Shown here: positions 18,300 to 26,712 of the stretch, piece by piece
Numbering within the stretch: position 1 is the stretch's first letter
Layout: each line of letters opens with the position of its first letter
Source of the DNA: JAIRMO01 sp046533115
GTDB lineage: Bacteria > Spirochaetota > Spirochaetia > Treponematales > Breznakiellaceae
Length of the DNA: 58,823 nucleotides
Assembly (NCBI RefSeq): GCF_046533115.1
Contig: NZ_JAJQRC010000016.1
Location: forward strand, 1 to 58,823
Reading direction: 5' to 3'
Translations under genes and position numbers: made by a program
The notes under the pieces: model-generated
Seen by the model: the letters and a program-made list of their open reading frames with translations, nothing else
What the model was told of the DNA's origin: nothing
The model's database searches: none

Positions 18300-19592
18300 A
18301 TGGGAAAAACCTTAGCGGAAAAAATATTTGAAGCCCATGTCCGGGACCGGCCCTTTGCGGGGACCTGGGTATTGAATCTGGACGCGGTTTTTTGTCATGA
18401 AATAACCACCCCCATCGCGGTGAACGACCTGGTCAGCAAAAACCTGGACCGGGTGTTTGATCCCCGTAAGATCAAGGCGGTGATCGACCATGTAAGCCCC
18501 GCCAAGGACTCGAAAACCGCGGAACAGGGGAAGATCCTGCGGGATTGGGTACGCCGCCAGGGGATACCGGACTTCTTTGACATAGGCCGGAATGGGGTCT
18601 GCCATGCCATTTTCCCGGAAAAGGGCTTTGTCCGGCCGGGGTATACCATTATTATGGGTGACAGCCATACCTGTACCCATGGGGCGTTCGGGGCCTTTGC
18701 CGCCGGGGTGGGAACCACGGACCTGGAGGTGGGGATCCTCAAGGGGGTCTGCGCCTTTAAAAAACCCGCATCCCTCAGAATAAACCTGGAGGGGACCCTC
18801 CGGCCCGGCGTTACCCCCAAGGACGTGATCCTGGCCCTTATCGCCCGGATAGGGGTCGCCGGGGCCACCGACCAGGTGATGGAATTCCGGGGCCCCGCGG
18901 CCGAGGCCATGAGCATGGAGGGCCGGATGACGATCTGTAACATGGCTGTTGAAGCCGGGGCCACTTCCGGGGTATGTATGCCCGACATGGTCACGGTGGA
19001 ATACCTGTGGCCCTTTGTCGGTCCCCGGGGGGACCAAACCTATACGGCCAAAGAAGCGGCCCTGGCGGACTTTGAAACATGGCGAAGCGATGAGGATGCG
19101 GTTTATGCGGGAACCGTGGACCTGGACTGTTCCGCCTTGGAGCCCTGCGCTACCGTCGGGTACAAGCCGGACCAGGTAAAAACCATCCGGGAACTCACCG
19201 GGACCAGGGTGGACCAGGTATACATCGGTTCCTGTACCAACGGCCGTATTGAGGACCTCCGGGCAGCGGCGGCGGTCCTGAAAGGCCGCAAGATAGCGGA
19301 TACGGTCAGGGCCATTGTCTCCCCCGCCACCACCGCCGTATACGCGGAAGCCCTTAAAGAGGGCCTTATCCCGATCTTTTTGGAAGCCGGGTGCTGCGTG
19401 ACCAATGCCACCTGCGGGGCCTGCCTGGGAATGTCCAACGGGGTCCTGGCCGATGGGGAGGTATGCGCCTCCACCACCAACCGCAACTTCTACGGCCGCA
19501 TGGGGAAGGGCGGCATGGTCCACTTGATGAGCCCGGTTTCCGCCGCCGCCGCCGCCGTTGCCGGATATATCACCCGGGCGGAGGATCTGTAG
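18300..19592 (+). CDS. leuC: 3-isopropylmalate dehydratase large subunit (aconitase family)
   Basis: 430 residues of the archaeal-type LeuC/HacA branch, which forms a heterodimer with the next gene product. The [4Fe-4S] cluster ligands are seen in IGSCTNG and in TCGACLG near the C-terminus; the active-site strand GDSHTCTHGAFG is intact. It isomerises a 2-hydroxy acid by dehydration and rehydration. The assignment to isopropylmalate is by family; leuA and leuB are not nearby, so homoaconitate or a dimethylmalate-like substrate is possible. ATG start; the upstream GATAAGG is a weak ribosome-binding site. Confidence 0.85.
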   Translation: MGKTLAEKIFEAHVRDRPFAGTWVLNLDAVFCHEITTPIAVNDLVSKNLDRVFDPRKIKAVIDHVSPAKDSKTAEQGKILRDWVRRQGIPDFFDIGRNGVCHAIFPEKGFVRPGYTIIMGDSHTCTHGAFGAFAAGVGTTDLEVGILKGVCAFKKPASLRINLEGTLRPGVTPKDVILALIARIGVAGATDQVMEFRGPAAEAMSMEGRMTICNMAVEAGATSGVCMPDMVTVEYLWPFVGPRGDQTYTAKEAALADFETWRSDEDAVYAGTVDLDCSALEPCATVGYKPDQVKTIRELTGTRVDQVYIGSCTNGRIEDLRAAAAVLKGRKIADTVRAIVSPATTAVYAEALKEGLIPIFLEAGCCVTNATCGACLGMSNGVLADGEVCASTTNRNFYGRMGKGGMVHLMSPVSAAAAAVAGYITRAEDL

Positions 19593-19593
19593 T

Positions 19594-20118
19594 ATGAAGA
19601 CCTTTGGCGGTTCCGTGCTGTTTTTAGACCGAAGTGATATCAATACCGACGAGATCATCCCCGCGAAGTATTTGACTGAAAATTCCAAGGAAGCCCTCAA
19701 ACCCTATATCCTGGAGGATCTAAAACTGAAGGGGTTTGATCCCCCCAGGGACATCCCCGGCAAGGGGGCCATCGTGACCCGGGCGAATTTCGGCTGCGGC
19801 AGTTCCCGGGAGCACGCCCCCTGGGTACTGGAGATGAACGGCATCAATCTGGTTATTGCCGAAAGCTTTGCCCGGATTTTCCGGCAAAATATGTACAACT
19901 GCGGGATGATCGCCGCGGAACTGCCCCCGGACATCCTGGAGGGAATCTTCCGGAAATTCGCGGGTAAGGAAACAACCCTGGGGGTGGATATTGAGGCCAA
20001 TACCTTGACCTTTACATCCGTTGCAAGCGAAGAAACCGTTCCCTTTACCCTTAAAGATTTTGAACAGGCGCTGGTGGCATCAGGGGGCTGGGTGGAATAC
20101 GCGGCCCTTCATTATTAA
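19594..20118 (+). CDS. leuD: 3-isopropylmalate dehydratase small subunit
   Basis: 174 residues, the usual length of the small (swivel) subunit. Characteristic motifs are DINTDEIIPAKYL at about 17-29, FGCGSSREHAPW around 66-77 and AESFARIFRQN. Start at ATG 19594, one base after the leuC stop, with GGAGG at 19580-19584 inside the leuC end, so translation is coupled. Confidence 0.88.
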   Translation: MKTFGGSVLFLDRSDINTDEIIPAKYLTENSKEALKPYILEDLKLKGFDPPRDIPGKGAIVTRANFGCGSSREHAPWVLEMNGINLVIAESFARIFRQNMYNCGMIAAELPPDILEGIFRKFAGKETTLGVDIEANTLTFTSVASEETVPFTLKDFEQALVASGGWVEYAALHY

Positions 20119-20132
20119 TTGAGGAGTTTACT

Positions 20133-21809
20133 ATGAATGGTTTGGTGATGCTCATTATTTCCGCGGTGGTTTTGCTGTTGGCCTATGTTTTTTACGGACG
20201 GTGGCTGGCGCGCAAGTGGGGAATTGATCCCCAAAAGAAAACTCCTGCCCATGAATTTCAGGATGGGGTGGACTATGTGCCCACCCCGCCGAGTATTGTT
20301 TTCGGCCACGAATTTGCCTCGATTGCCGGGGCAGGTCCGATTAACGGGCCGATTATCGCCGCCATGTTCGGCTGGGTACCGGTGCTGCTGTGGATCCTCA
20401 TCGGCGGAATTTTCTTCGGCGCGGTCCAGGATTTTTCCGCCATCTATGCGTCGGTGAAAAACAAGGGAAAAACCATCGGTTATATTATCGAAACCTATAT
20501 CGGCAAAACCGGGAAACGGCTCTTCCTGCTTTTTGTCTGGCTTTTTTCTATTTTAGTGGTCGCCGCCTTTGCCGATATTGTGGCGGGGACCTTTGGCGGT
20601 TTTAACGCCGAAGGGGCGCCGGTGGCCGCCAACGCCTCGGTAGCCACCACCTCCATTTTGTTCATCTTTGCGGCGGTGGGTCTGGGCTTCATCCTGAAAA
20701 AACACAGGCCCAACGGCTTGATCAGCGGGATCATCGCGGTGGCGCTCCTGGTACTCTGTATTGCCCTGGGCATCACCTTTCCCGTCTTTGTGCAAAAGAG
20801 TCTCTGGCTTTACTTTGTGTTTATCTATATTTTCATCGCCTCCGTAACGCCGGTATGGGCCCTGCTCCAGCCCCGGGATTATCTTAACTCTTTCCTGTTA
20901 ATCGCCATGATCGCGGGGGCCTTTATCGGCATCGTCTTCTCGGCCCCGGCCATATCCATCCCCGCCTTTACCGGGTTTAACGTGAACGGGAATTACCTTT
21001 TCCCCGTGCTGTTTGTGACCGTTGCCTGCGGGGCGGTCTCCGGTTTTCACAGTCTGGTGGCGTCGGGAACCGCGTCCAAGCAGATCGATAACGAAAAACA
21101 CATGCTGCCGATTTCCTTCGGCGCCATGCTCGTGGAAAGTTTCCTGGCGGTGATAGCCCTGATCACCGTGGGCGCCCTGGCGGTGGGGGGAAAACTCCCC
21201 GCGGGTACGCCGCCGGTGATCTTCGCCAGCGCCATTTCAGGCTTCCTCCTCAAACTGGGGCTCCCGGAAAACGTCACCTATACCCTGATCACCCTGGCGG
21301 TTTCCGCCTTCGCCCTCACCTCCCTGGACTCGGTTTCCCGGGTAGGCCGCCTTGCCTTTCAGGAACTCTTTTCCGAGGATCGGGCGGATGGCTCCCAAGC
21401 TTCGGGTGTTTCGGCGATCCTGGCGAACAAATATGTGGCTACCCTGCTCACCCTTTTTGTCGGTTATCTCCTGGCCATCCTGGGATATCAGAACATCTGG
21501 CCCCTTTTTGGTTCGGCCAACCAACTATTGGCGGCCCTGGCCCTAATTGCCTGCGCGGTCTTCCTGAAAAAAACCAAGCGCCAGGGATCTATGCTGTACG
21601 TGCCCATGTTCATCATGCTGGCGGTTACCTTTACCGCCCTGATCTTTACCATCCGGGACAAGGGCGGCAAATTGTTCAACAGTACCTTTAGCGTTGCCGC
21701 CGACGGCCTGCAGCTCGTCTTTGCCATCCTGCTCCTGGCCCTGGGCATCATGGTAGCGGTCTCCGGGGTTTCCAAACTCGGCGAAAAAGCTAAGCCGGTG
21801 AGGAGGTAA
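20133..21809 (+). CDS. cstA: CstA family carbon starvation transporter
   Basis: 558 residues with about 15 hydrophobic segments. The N-terminal part has FYGRWLARKWGIDP and the conserved GHEFASIAGAGPINGPIIAA typical of CstA, which imports peptides or pyruvate. It is of the short type (about 550-600 residues instead of about 700 in E. coli CstA). Good GAGGAG and ATG, 14 bases after leuD. Its place with leuCD suggests uptake of pyruvate or peptides feeding branched-chain amino acid or keto-acid metabolism; this is inference. Confidence 0.88.
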   Translation: MNGLVMLIISAVVLLLAYVFYGRWLARKWGIDPQKKTPAHEFQDGVDYVPTPPSIVFGHEFASIAGAGPINGPIIAAMFGWVPVLLWILIGGIFFGAVQDFSAIYASVKNKGKTIGYIIETYIGKTGKRLFLLFVWLFSILVVAAFADIVAGTFGGFNAEGAPVAANASVATTSILFIFAAVGLGFILKKHRPNGLISGIIAVALLVLCIALGITFPVFVQKSLWLYFVFIYIFIASVTPVWALLQPRDYLNSFLLIAMIAGAFIGIVFSAPAISIPAFTGFNVNGNYLFPVLFVTVACGAVSGFHSLVASGTASKQIDNEKHMLPISFGAMLVESFLAVIALITVGALAVGGKLPAGTPPVIFASAISGFLLKLGLPENVTYTLITLAVSAFALTSLDSVSRVGRLAFQELFSEDRADGSQASGVSAILANKYVATLLTLFVGYLLAILGYQNIWPLFGSANQLLAALALIACAVFLKKTKRQGSMLYVPMFIMLAVTFTALIFTIRDKGGKLFNSTFSVAADGLQLVFAILLLALGIMVAVSGVSKLGEKAKPVRR

Positions 21810-21811
21810 CG

Positions 21812-22747
21812 GTGGCTATACAAGAGTTGGATTTTCGATCCTTTAATGAACGGGATGTGATTAAAGCCTGGATATATACCCCAATCAGGAAACCCCGGGC
21901 TATCGTGCAGGTAGTCCATGGGCTGGGGGAACATTCCCGGCGCTACCTGCATTTGATCCTCCGGTTGAACGAAGAGGGTTTTGTGGTAAGCGCCGATGAT
22001 CATGTGGGGCACGGAAAAACCGCCGCAGATTCCGATACCTGGGGGGATTTCGGCGTTAAGGGATACCGGACCACCCGGGAAGATGAAAAAACCCTCCACG
22101 ACCTGGTAACCCAGGCCTTTCCCGGGCTTCCCTTTATCATCTTTGGGCATAGCTGGGGTTCGATGATCGTCCGGGATTATGCCGCCCATTACGGCGATCA
22201 CCTTGCGGGGCTGATTATATGCGGTACCTCGGGGCAGGGGCTTGCCAAGGCCCTGGACCCGGTTAAAAAAGAGATCAAGGGCCTGATAGACGCGGGGCGG
22301 GGGAATGAATCGGACCCCCAATATTTGGTAAAGCTCTTTGGCGGTATGACCGACCGCTACGAAAATCCCCAAAGCCCCAACGATTGGATCTCCGGGGACC
22401 CCGATGTAGTCCGGGATCACGGGACAGACCCCTTGAACAATTCCCACCGGGTTCCCACCCTGGCCTCCTTCTATGCCCTGGCGGAACTGGTGGATTCCAT
22501 TATCGGCCCCCCGTGGGCGGAACGCGTTCCCCGGGAGCTTCCCATCTACAGTATCGCCGGGGATCAGGACCCGGTGGGCGACTATGGAGAGGGGGTCTAT
22601 GCCATGGCCAACTGGCTGGCAGCCACGGGGCACCGGCGGGTGAAAACCAAGCTATATCCCGGACACCGCCATGAAATTCATAATGACCGGGATATCCGGG
22701 AGGAAGTTGAGGACGGGATCGCCGCCTTTATCAACAGCATCCTTTAA
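21812..22747 (+). CDS. Alpha/beta hydrolase (lysophospholipase / monoacylglycerol lipase type)
   Basis: 311 residues of the serine aminopeptidase S33 / monoglyceride lipase group. Oxyanion segment VVHGLGEHSRRY, nucleophile elbow FGHSWGSM, acid in GDQDPVGDYG and the catalytic His in YPGHRHEIHND are all present. No signal sequence, so probably cytoplasmic. GTG start two bases after the cstA stop, with a perfect GAGGAGG: tightly coupled to cstA. Confidence 0.88.
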   Translation: MAIQELDFRSFNERDVIKAWIYTPIRKPRAIVQVVHGLGEHSRRYLHLILRLNEEGFVVSADDHVGHGKTAADSDTWGDFGVKGYRTTREDEKTLHDLVTQAFPGLPFIIFGHSWGSMIVRDYAAHYGDHLAGLIICGTSGQGLAKALDPVKKEIKGLIDAGRGNESDPQYLVKLFGGMTDRYENPQSPNDWISGDPDVVRDHGTDPLNNSHRVPTLASFYALAELVDSIIGPPWAERVPRELPIYSIAGDQDPVGDYGEGVYAMANWLAATGHRRVKTKLYPGHRHEIHNDRDIREEVEDGIAAFINSIL

Positions 22748-22771
22748 AAGCCCGGCGGCAAATTACTCACT

Positions 22772-22978
22772 CATGTTACGCAGGAAGAATAGGATTAACC
22801 ACGAACGACACGAACATCACGAACTTTTGCTTCGATATTCTGAGATTTATACCTGAATTCTCTTCTTTGTTCGTGGGAAAGCAGGAAAGAAATATCGGTG
22901 AAAATGTCAATTTGTCTTTGTTTCTGTTCGTGTGGTTCGTGTTTAAAATCTCTTCTTGGGACCCTTGAGTAATATGAG
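22772..22978. repeat. ACCACGAAC-family repeat, copy B
   Basis: It shares the CATGTTACGCAGGAAGAATA boundary with copies at 3190 and 48489, the ACCACGAACGACACGAACATC arm, and the inverse arm CTGTTCGTGTGGTTCGTG. It fills the gap between convergent genes. Confidence 0.85.
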
Positions 22979-22981
22979 TTA

Positions 22982-23416
22982 CTAACGAAAATCCCCGGCG
23001 GAGCGGATCTCGTCGCAGTATTCGCAGCGGTAGGTCCGTTCCACGGGGTTTTCCAGGTGAAAGATGTGGGGGATGTAAGCCTCCGTAGAGGTAATGCACC
23101 GGGGATTTTTACAGATAAGGATGTTTTCCACCCGCTCGGGGAGCTGAAGTTTGATCTTGCGGGTGATGATCTCGTTTTCTATGATATTTACCGTGATATT
23201 GGGATCGATAAGGCCGAGGATATCAAAATTGATGGTGATGGTGTTGTCGATCTTGATGATGTCCTTTTGGCCCATGTGTTCCGAGCTGGCGTTTACCACA
23301 AATGCCACCGTGTAGGGGGCTTTGCTGAGGCCGAGCCAGTTGAAGATCCGGATCCCCAGCCCCGCCTTAATATGATCGATGACGATACCGTTTTTTATTT
23401 TGGCGATATTTAACAT
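22982..23416 (-). CDS. pyrI: Aspartate carbamoyltransferase regulatory subunit
   Basis: 144 residues. The N-terminal allosteric domain (nucleotide binding, residues 1-95) begins MLNIAKIKNGIVIDHI; the C-terminal zinc domain has four Cys ligands in CKNPRC and CEYC. It binds CTP/ATP and the catalytic chains of PyrB. Its start overlaps the end of pyrB by seven bases, with GGGAG as ribosome-binding site inside pyrB. Shorter than the E. coli protein (153) but complete. Confidence 0.93.
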   Translation of the reverse strand: MLNIAKIKNGIVIDHIKAGLGIRIFNWLGLSKAPYTVAFVVNASSEHMGQKDIIKIDNTITINFDILGLIDPNITVNIIENEIITRKIKLQLPERVENILICKNPRCITSTEAYIPHIFHLENPVERTYRCEYCDEIRSAGDFR

Positions 23417-24339
23417 GGAACCACTCCCAGGATTGAAGCGATAAGGGCCATTCGGACGTACATGCCGTATTTTGCCTGCTTAAAATAGACCGCCCGGGGA
23501 TCCCGGTCAACTTCTACGTCGATCTCGTTTACCCGGGGCAGGGGATGGAGGACGATCAGGGAGGGACGGGCCAGTTCCATCTTTTCCGCATTCAGGACGT
23601 AACTGTCCTTAAGGCGTATATAGTCCTCCTCATTAAAAAACCGTTCCCGCTGCACCCTGGTCATGTAAAGCACATCCAGTTCCGGTATCACCTTTTCAAG
23701 GCGGTCGGCCTCGATATAATCAATCCCCTCTTTTTCCAGGATGCCCCGGCTTATATAGTCGGGGACCTTCAGTTCCGGGGGAGAGATAAAGATCATCTTG
23801 ATATGGGGGTAACGGGCCAGGGCCTTTGCCAGGGAATGGACGGTACGGCCGAACTTGAGATCCCCGCAGAAACCCACGGTAAGGTCCCCAATGCCCCCCC
23901 GGAGGCGTTTGATGGTCAGGAGGTCCGTCAGGGTTTGGGTGGGATGATGGTGCCCCCCGTCGCCGGCGTTGATCACCGGCGCCTCCGCATACCGGGAGGC
24001 GAGGAGGGCGGCCCCTTCCTTGGGGTTCCGCATGACCAGGATGTCGGCGTAACAGGACACGGTCCGCACCGTGTCGGCCAGGCTCTCCCCCTTGGCCGCG
24101 GAGCTGGAACCGGGCTCCGCAAAGCCCAGGCAGCTCCCCCCCAGACGCAGCATGGCCGCCTCAAAACTCAGGCGGGTCCGGGTACTGGGCTCGAAAAAAA
24201 GCGTAGCCAACACCTTTCCCCGGCAGCTCTCCCGGACTTGCTCCGGATGGGCCTCAATATCCTCGGCCAGAGAGAAAAGCCCCTCCAACTCGTCAAGGGT
24301 AAAATTACCCGGTTCTATAAGATGCCGGCCTATGAGCAT
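23410..24339 (-). CDS. pyrB: Aspartate carbamoyltransferase catalytic subunit
   Basis: 309 residues. Carbamoyl-phosphate motif FEPSTRTRLSFEAAM (about 50-65), HPTQTLTDLLT and the aspartate-binding HPLPRVNEID are intact. It catalyses the first committed step of pyrimidine synthesis and partners with the overlapping pyrI. The ATG lies close to a run of G residues. No pyrimidine-type attenuator was seen upstream. Confidence 0.94.
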   Translation of the reverse strand: MLIGRHLIEPGNFTLDELEGLFSLAEDIEAHPEQVRESCRGKVLATLFFEPSTRTRLSFEAAMLRLGGSCLGFAEPGSSSAAKGESLADTVRTVSCYADILVMRNPKEGAALLASRYAEAPVINAGDGGHHHPTQTLTDLLTIKRLRGGIGDLTVGFCGDLKFGRTVHSLAKALARYPHIKMIFISPPELKVPDYISRGILEKEGIDYIEADRLEKVIPELDVLYMTRVQRERFFNEEDYIRLKDSYVLNAEKMELARPSLIVLHPLPRVNEIDVEVDRDPRAVYFKQAKYGMYVRMALIASILGVVPC

Positions 24340-24501
24340 AATCCCCCCGATAAATCGAATTTACCATAAAGGGGGACGCCCTGCAAGGTCTGTCCGGAAA
24401 TGGGGAAGTGACCAAAATAGGGCATACCAACGCGGCATCGGCTTTGTTCTGCATCTCGGAACAGCGGCATGATCCTCCAGCCGTTCCAACCCCCAGTCGC
24501 G

Positions 24502-24927
24502 CTAAGCGAGTTTTGAAGGCCCCTCCGGCAGAATTTTCTTCAGGGTAAGGTACAGCCCGTTAAGCCCCCCGGTTATCAGCAGCAGAATGCTGAGAACGGT
24601 AAGCGCCGGGAAGGTTATTTTACGGCAGGGCATGGAGGGCATGGCGCAGCCGCCGATGAGGGCATGGGGGATAAGCAGGGCAAGGATAGCCGACAGGAAT
24701 ATTCCGATAGTCAAGCCCAGCCGTATTTTAGGCGAGGAGAAAAACACCAGGGCCGCGCCCAATAGGGCGATCACGGCGCCGATGCCGATTTCCGCCTGAG
24801 CCGACCAATGGCATTTCATATACATGTCATCCACAACCGGGCACACCTTGAACAGAAATTGCGGCCCCAGGGCGATGAGCAGCCCGAAAACAATCACGGC
24901 GCCGCCGCTAAGGATACGGTTTTTCAT
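24502..24927 (-). CDS. DUF4418 family membrane protein
   Basis: 141 residues with four hydrophobic segments. Two Cys pairs face the same side: KVCPVVDDMYMKCHW between helices 1 and 2, and GGCAMPSMPC between helices 3 and 4. The family has no established function but recurs next to FtsX-like ABC transporters. ATG 24927 is chosen for its TTTGGAGG; the longer frame overlaps the upstream gene. Last gene of the ABC/ECF-sigma cluster; the Cys and Met pattern fits metal or redox handling (inference). Confidence 0.82.
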   Translation of the reverse strand: MKNRILSGGAVIVFGLLIALGPQFLFKVCPVVDDMYMKCHWSAQAEIGIGAVIALLGAALVFFSSPKIRLGLTIGIFLSAILALLIPHALIGGCAMPSMPCRKITFPALTVLSILLLITGGLNGLYLTLKKILPEGPSKLA

Positions 24928-24961
24928 GGTACCTCCAAAATTTTTTGTTGTACTGGATTTT

Positions 24962-25558
24962 TCATGGCTCGGTTCTGCCCCGTTCAATGACCACGGTTTC
25001 CGGATCAACGGCATTGCCGTACACCGGCCGCAGGGTCGTTTCGTAGGCCGTATGGAAGAAATCCGCCTCCACCCGGCGGTTTATCACATCGTTCAGCCAG
25101 AGCTGCAATTCACCGTTACCCTTCCTGACCGCCGGAGCAATGCGGGCTCCCCCGGCCTTCCGGTAGGGCAGGGCGAAATCCGCCGGGGCGGATGCTTCCG
25201 GGCCGGGACCAAAGCCCAGGACGATGTCCACCTTATCGGTTTCCAGGTGTTCCACCCAGTTTTCGTGGGTCACCGGTACCAGGCGGAGGTATTTTTCTTT
25301 ATCGTCTAAAATTTCTTTGGTAATGCGCCGGGCAAAGTAAATATCATATCCCTGCCAGTTCCCCTGGGCGTCCACATAGCTAAAGGGCACGTTATCCCCG
25401 GGAACGCCGATTCGGACAACTTCGCGGAGGTGAATCCGGTGTACCGCCACCAGCGCATGATCGTTAAAAGGCGCCGGGGGGTCCTGAGGAGCCCCCCCGG
25501 CAAAGAGGGGAAATGCCGCAAGCGCTAATGTCAAAAGGACCATCGCTTTTTTTCGCAT
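24962..25558 (-). CDS. Short solute-binding protein, family 3 type
   Basis: 198 residues with signal sequence (LALAAFPLFAGG). Residues 45-120 match the family 3 amino-acid-binding fold (RIGVPGDNVPFSYVDAQGNWQGYDIYFAR, shown here only as RIGVPGDNVPF and WQGYDIYFAR; DIVLGFGPGPE follows). At 198 residues it is clearly shorter than the usual 230-260: one lobe segment is missing, so ligand binding may be altered. It starts nine bases after the lipoprotein stop without its own ribosome-binding site. No amino-acid permease of the matching type is nearby, so it may serve as a sensor or accessory protein of the FtsX-like transporter. Confidence 0.75.
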   Translation of the reverse strand: MRKKAMVLLTLALAAFPLFAGGAPQDPPAPFNDHALVAVHRIHLREVVRIGVPGDNVPFSYVDAQGNWQGYDIYFARRITKEILDDKEKYLRLVPVTHENWVEHLETDKVDIVLGFGPGPEASAPADFALPYRKAGGARIAPAVRKGNGELQLWLNDVINRRVEADFFHTAYETTLRPVYGNAVDPETVVIERGRTEP

Positions 25559-25567
25559 GGCTAATTT

Positions 25568-26026
25568 TTACGGCGCATAGGTAAAGGTAACCGGCGCTTC
25601 CGGAAGGGCCCCCATGCCATGGTGTTCCCCCGCATCCGCCGCTTCATGCTCCCCACCCCCATGCTTCACCGGCGTCAGGGTAACGGTTTTGCCGCTGAAC
25701 CCATAGGTATAGACGGCGCCTTCCGTGGTTCCCTCTTTGGTTACGGTGAGGGTTCCGTCTTTGGCCTCGTAGCGGTACACCCCCCGGTCAAGGGGTTCAC
25801 CGTGATGGACGTGCCAGAAGTGGAACGTACCATCGGTGCTGAATTCCCAGCGGTCATGCATATTGTCATGTTCGGGGGCGTTCCAGTTTTTCCCCGCGAA
25901 TACATCCACACCCTGGGCGGCGAGTTCCTCGTAGCTAGCCTGTCCGGTGGTGGCGCAGGAGGCCAAGACCATCATACTGAGCAGTAACCCTACCAGGGCG
26001 GGCATAGAGATAAATTCTTTTTTCAT
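25568..26026 (-). CDS. His-rich lipoprotein, META/META-like beta fold possible
   Basis: 152 residues. Lipobox MVLASC gives an acylated Cys at about residue 24. The mature part includes WEFSTDGTFHFWHVHHGEP and a His/Glu cluster, HGGGEHEAADAGEHHGMG (about 118-135), consistent with binding a transition metal. Not recognised as a named family. ATG 26026 with GGAGA. Upstream, at 26135-26160, there is a possible ECF promoter, so it may be the main target of the sigma factor encoded just before it. Confidence 0.7.
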   Translation of the reverse strand: MKKEFISMPALVGLLLSMMVLASCATTGQASYEELAAQGVDVFAGKNWNAPEHDNMHDRWEFSTDGTFHFWHVHHGEPLDRGVYRYEAKDGTLTVTKEGTTEGAVYTYGFSGKTVTLTPVKHGGGEHEAADAGEHHGMGALPEAPVTFTYAP

Positions 26027-26134
26027 CCTATTTCTCCTCAAAAAACTTTTAAAAATCAAGGGAACCGCCGGCCATACACGTCTTTACCAAAAATAATAGG
26101 AATTTATAGAAGGCGTATGAACGCAAACCTTGCC

Positions 26135-26160
26135 AACGGCAAAATCATGGCCGCAGTTCC
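26135..26160 (-). promoter_or_regulatory. Possible ECF-sigma promoter
   Basis: On the minus strand, GGAAC (26156-26160) and CGTT (26135-26138) are separated by 17 bases, the form of several ECF promoters (SigH/SigR type). It precedes the His-rich lipoprotein by about 110 bases and follows the sigma/anti-sigma pair. Confidence 0.35.
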
Positions 26161-26237
26161 CCCAAAATTATGGAATTGTTTTATCAATCCCATATATTTA
26201 CTCGGAAGAACCGTAAAAGGTCGCATTTTTTTGTTAC

Positions 26238-26666
26238 TTATTTGAGGTGGGGCTGGTTTTCCACTTCCGGTTTTGCGGTGTCGCAGACGCAGTAGTTTGT
26301 TCCACAGCAGATATTGATGCCGACTTTAGCGGGAAGGCAGGAACCGGTTACCCGGATGGTCACATAGTTGACGGAGAAGAAAAAAATAAACACAAAACAG
26401 GCTGCCATAGCCCAACGGGTAAACCGGCGTTTTTGCGCCTCCTGTTTCACCCGTATATTCCGGCCCCTCCAGGCAGCACGGGAGCGGACCGTCCGGGCGG
26501 CGGCGGCCAGCGCCTCATCGCTTAGTTTCGGCGGGGAGCGGCCGTCCAGGGCGTATAATTCGTCTATTTTGCGGTCAATGAAATCGCCGTCAAGGTGGTC
26601 CGCGTCTTTTTTCAATTCCGATGCTATATAATCGATAAGGGAATCCCGCACGCCTTGTTTTTCCAT
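26238..26666 (-). CDS. Anti-sigma factor-like protein with Cys-rich outer tail
   Basis: 142 residues: an acidic and helical cytoplasmic part (1-80), one membrane helix (about 85-104) and a 38-residue extracytoplasmic tail with Cys at 110, 120, 121, 126 and 128. The position straight after an ECF sigma gene and the single-span layout fit an anti-sigma factor, though no zinc HxxxCxxC motif is present in the cytoplasmic part. The tail could bind a metal or sense thiol redox state. ATG with a strong GGAGG. Confidence 0.65.
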   Translation of the reverse strand: MEKQGVRDSLIDYIASELKKDADHLDGDFIDRKIDELYALDGRSPPKLSDEALAAAARTVRSRAAWRGRNIRVKQEAQKRRFTRWAMAACFVFIFFFSVNYVTIRVTGSCLPAKVGINICCGTNYCVCDTAKPEVENQPHLK

Positions 26667-26712
26667 TATCCGCCCTCCATAGTATAACTCACCGTTTTTA
26701 CGAAAAGTTGCG

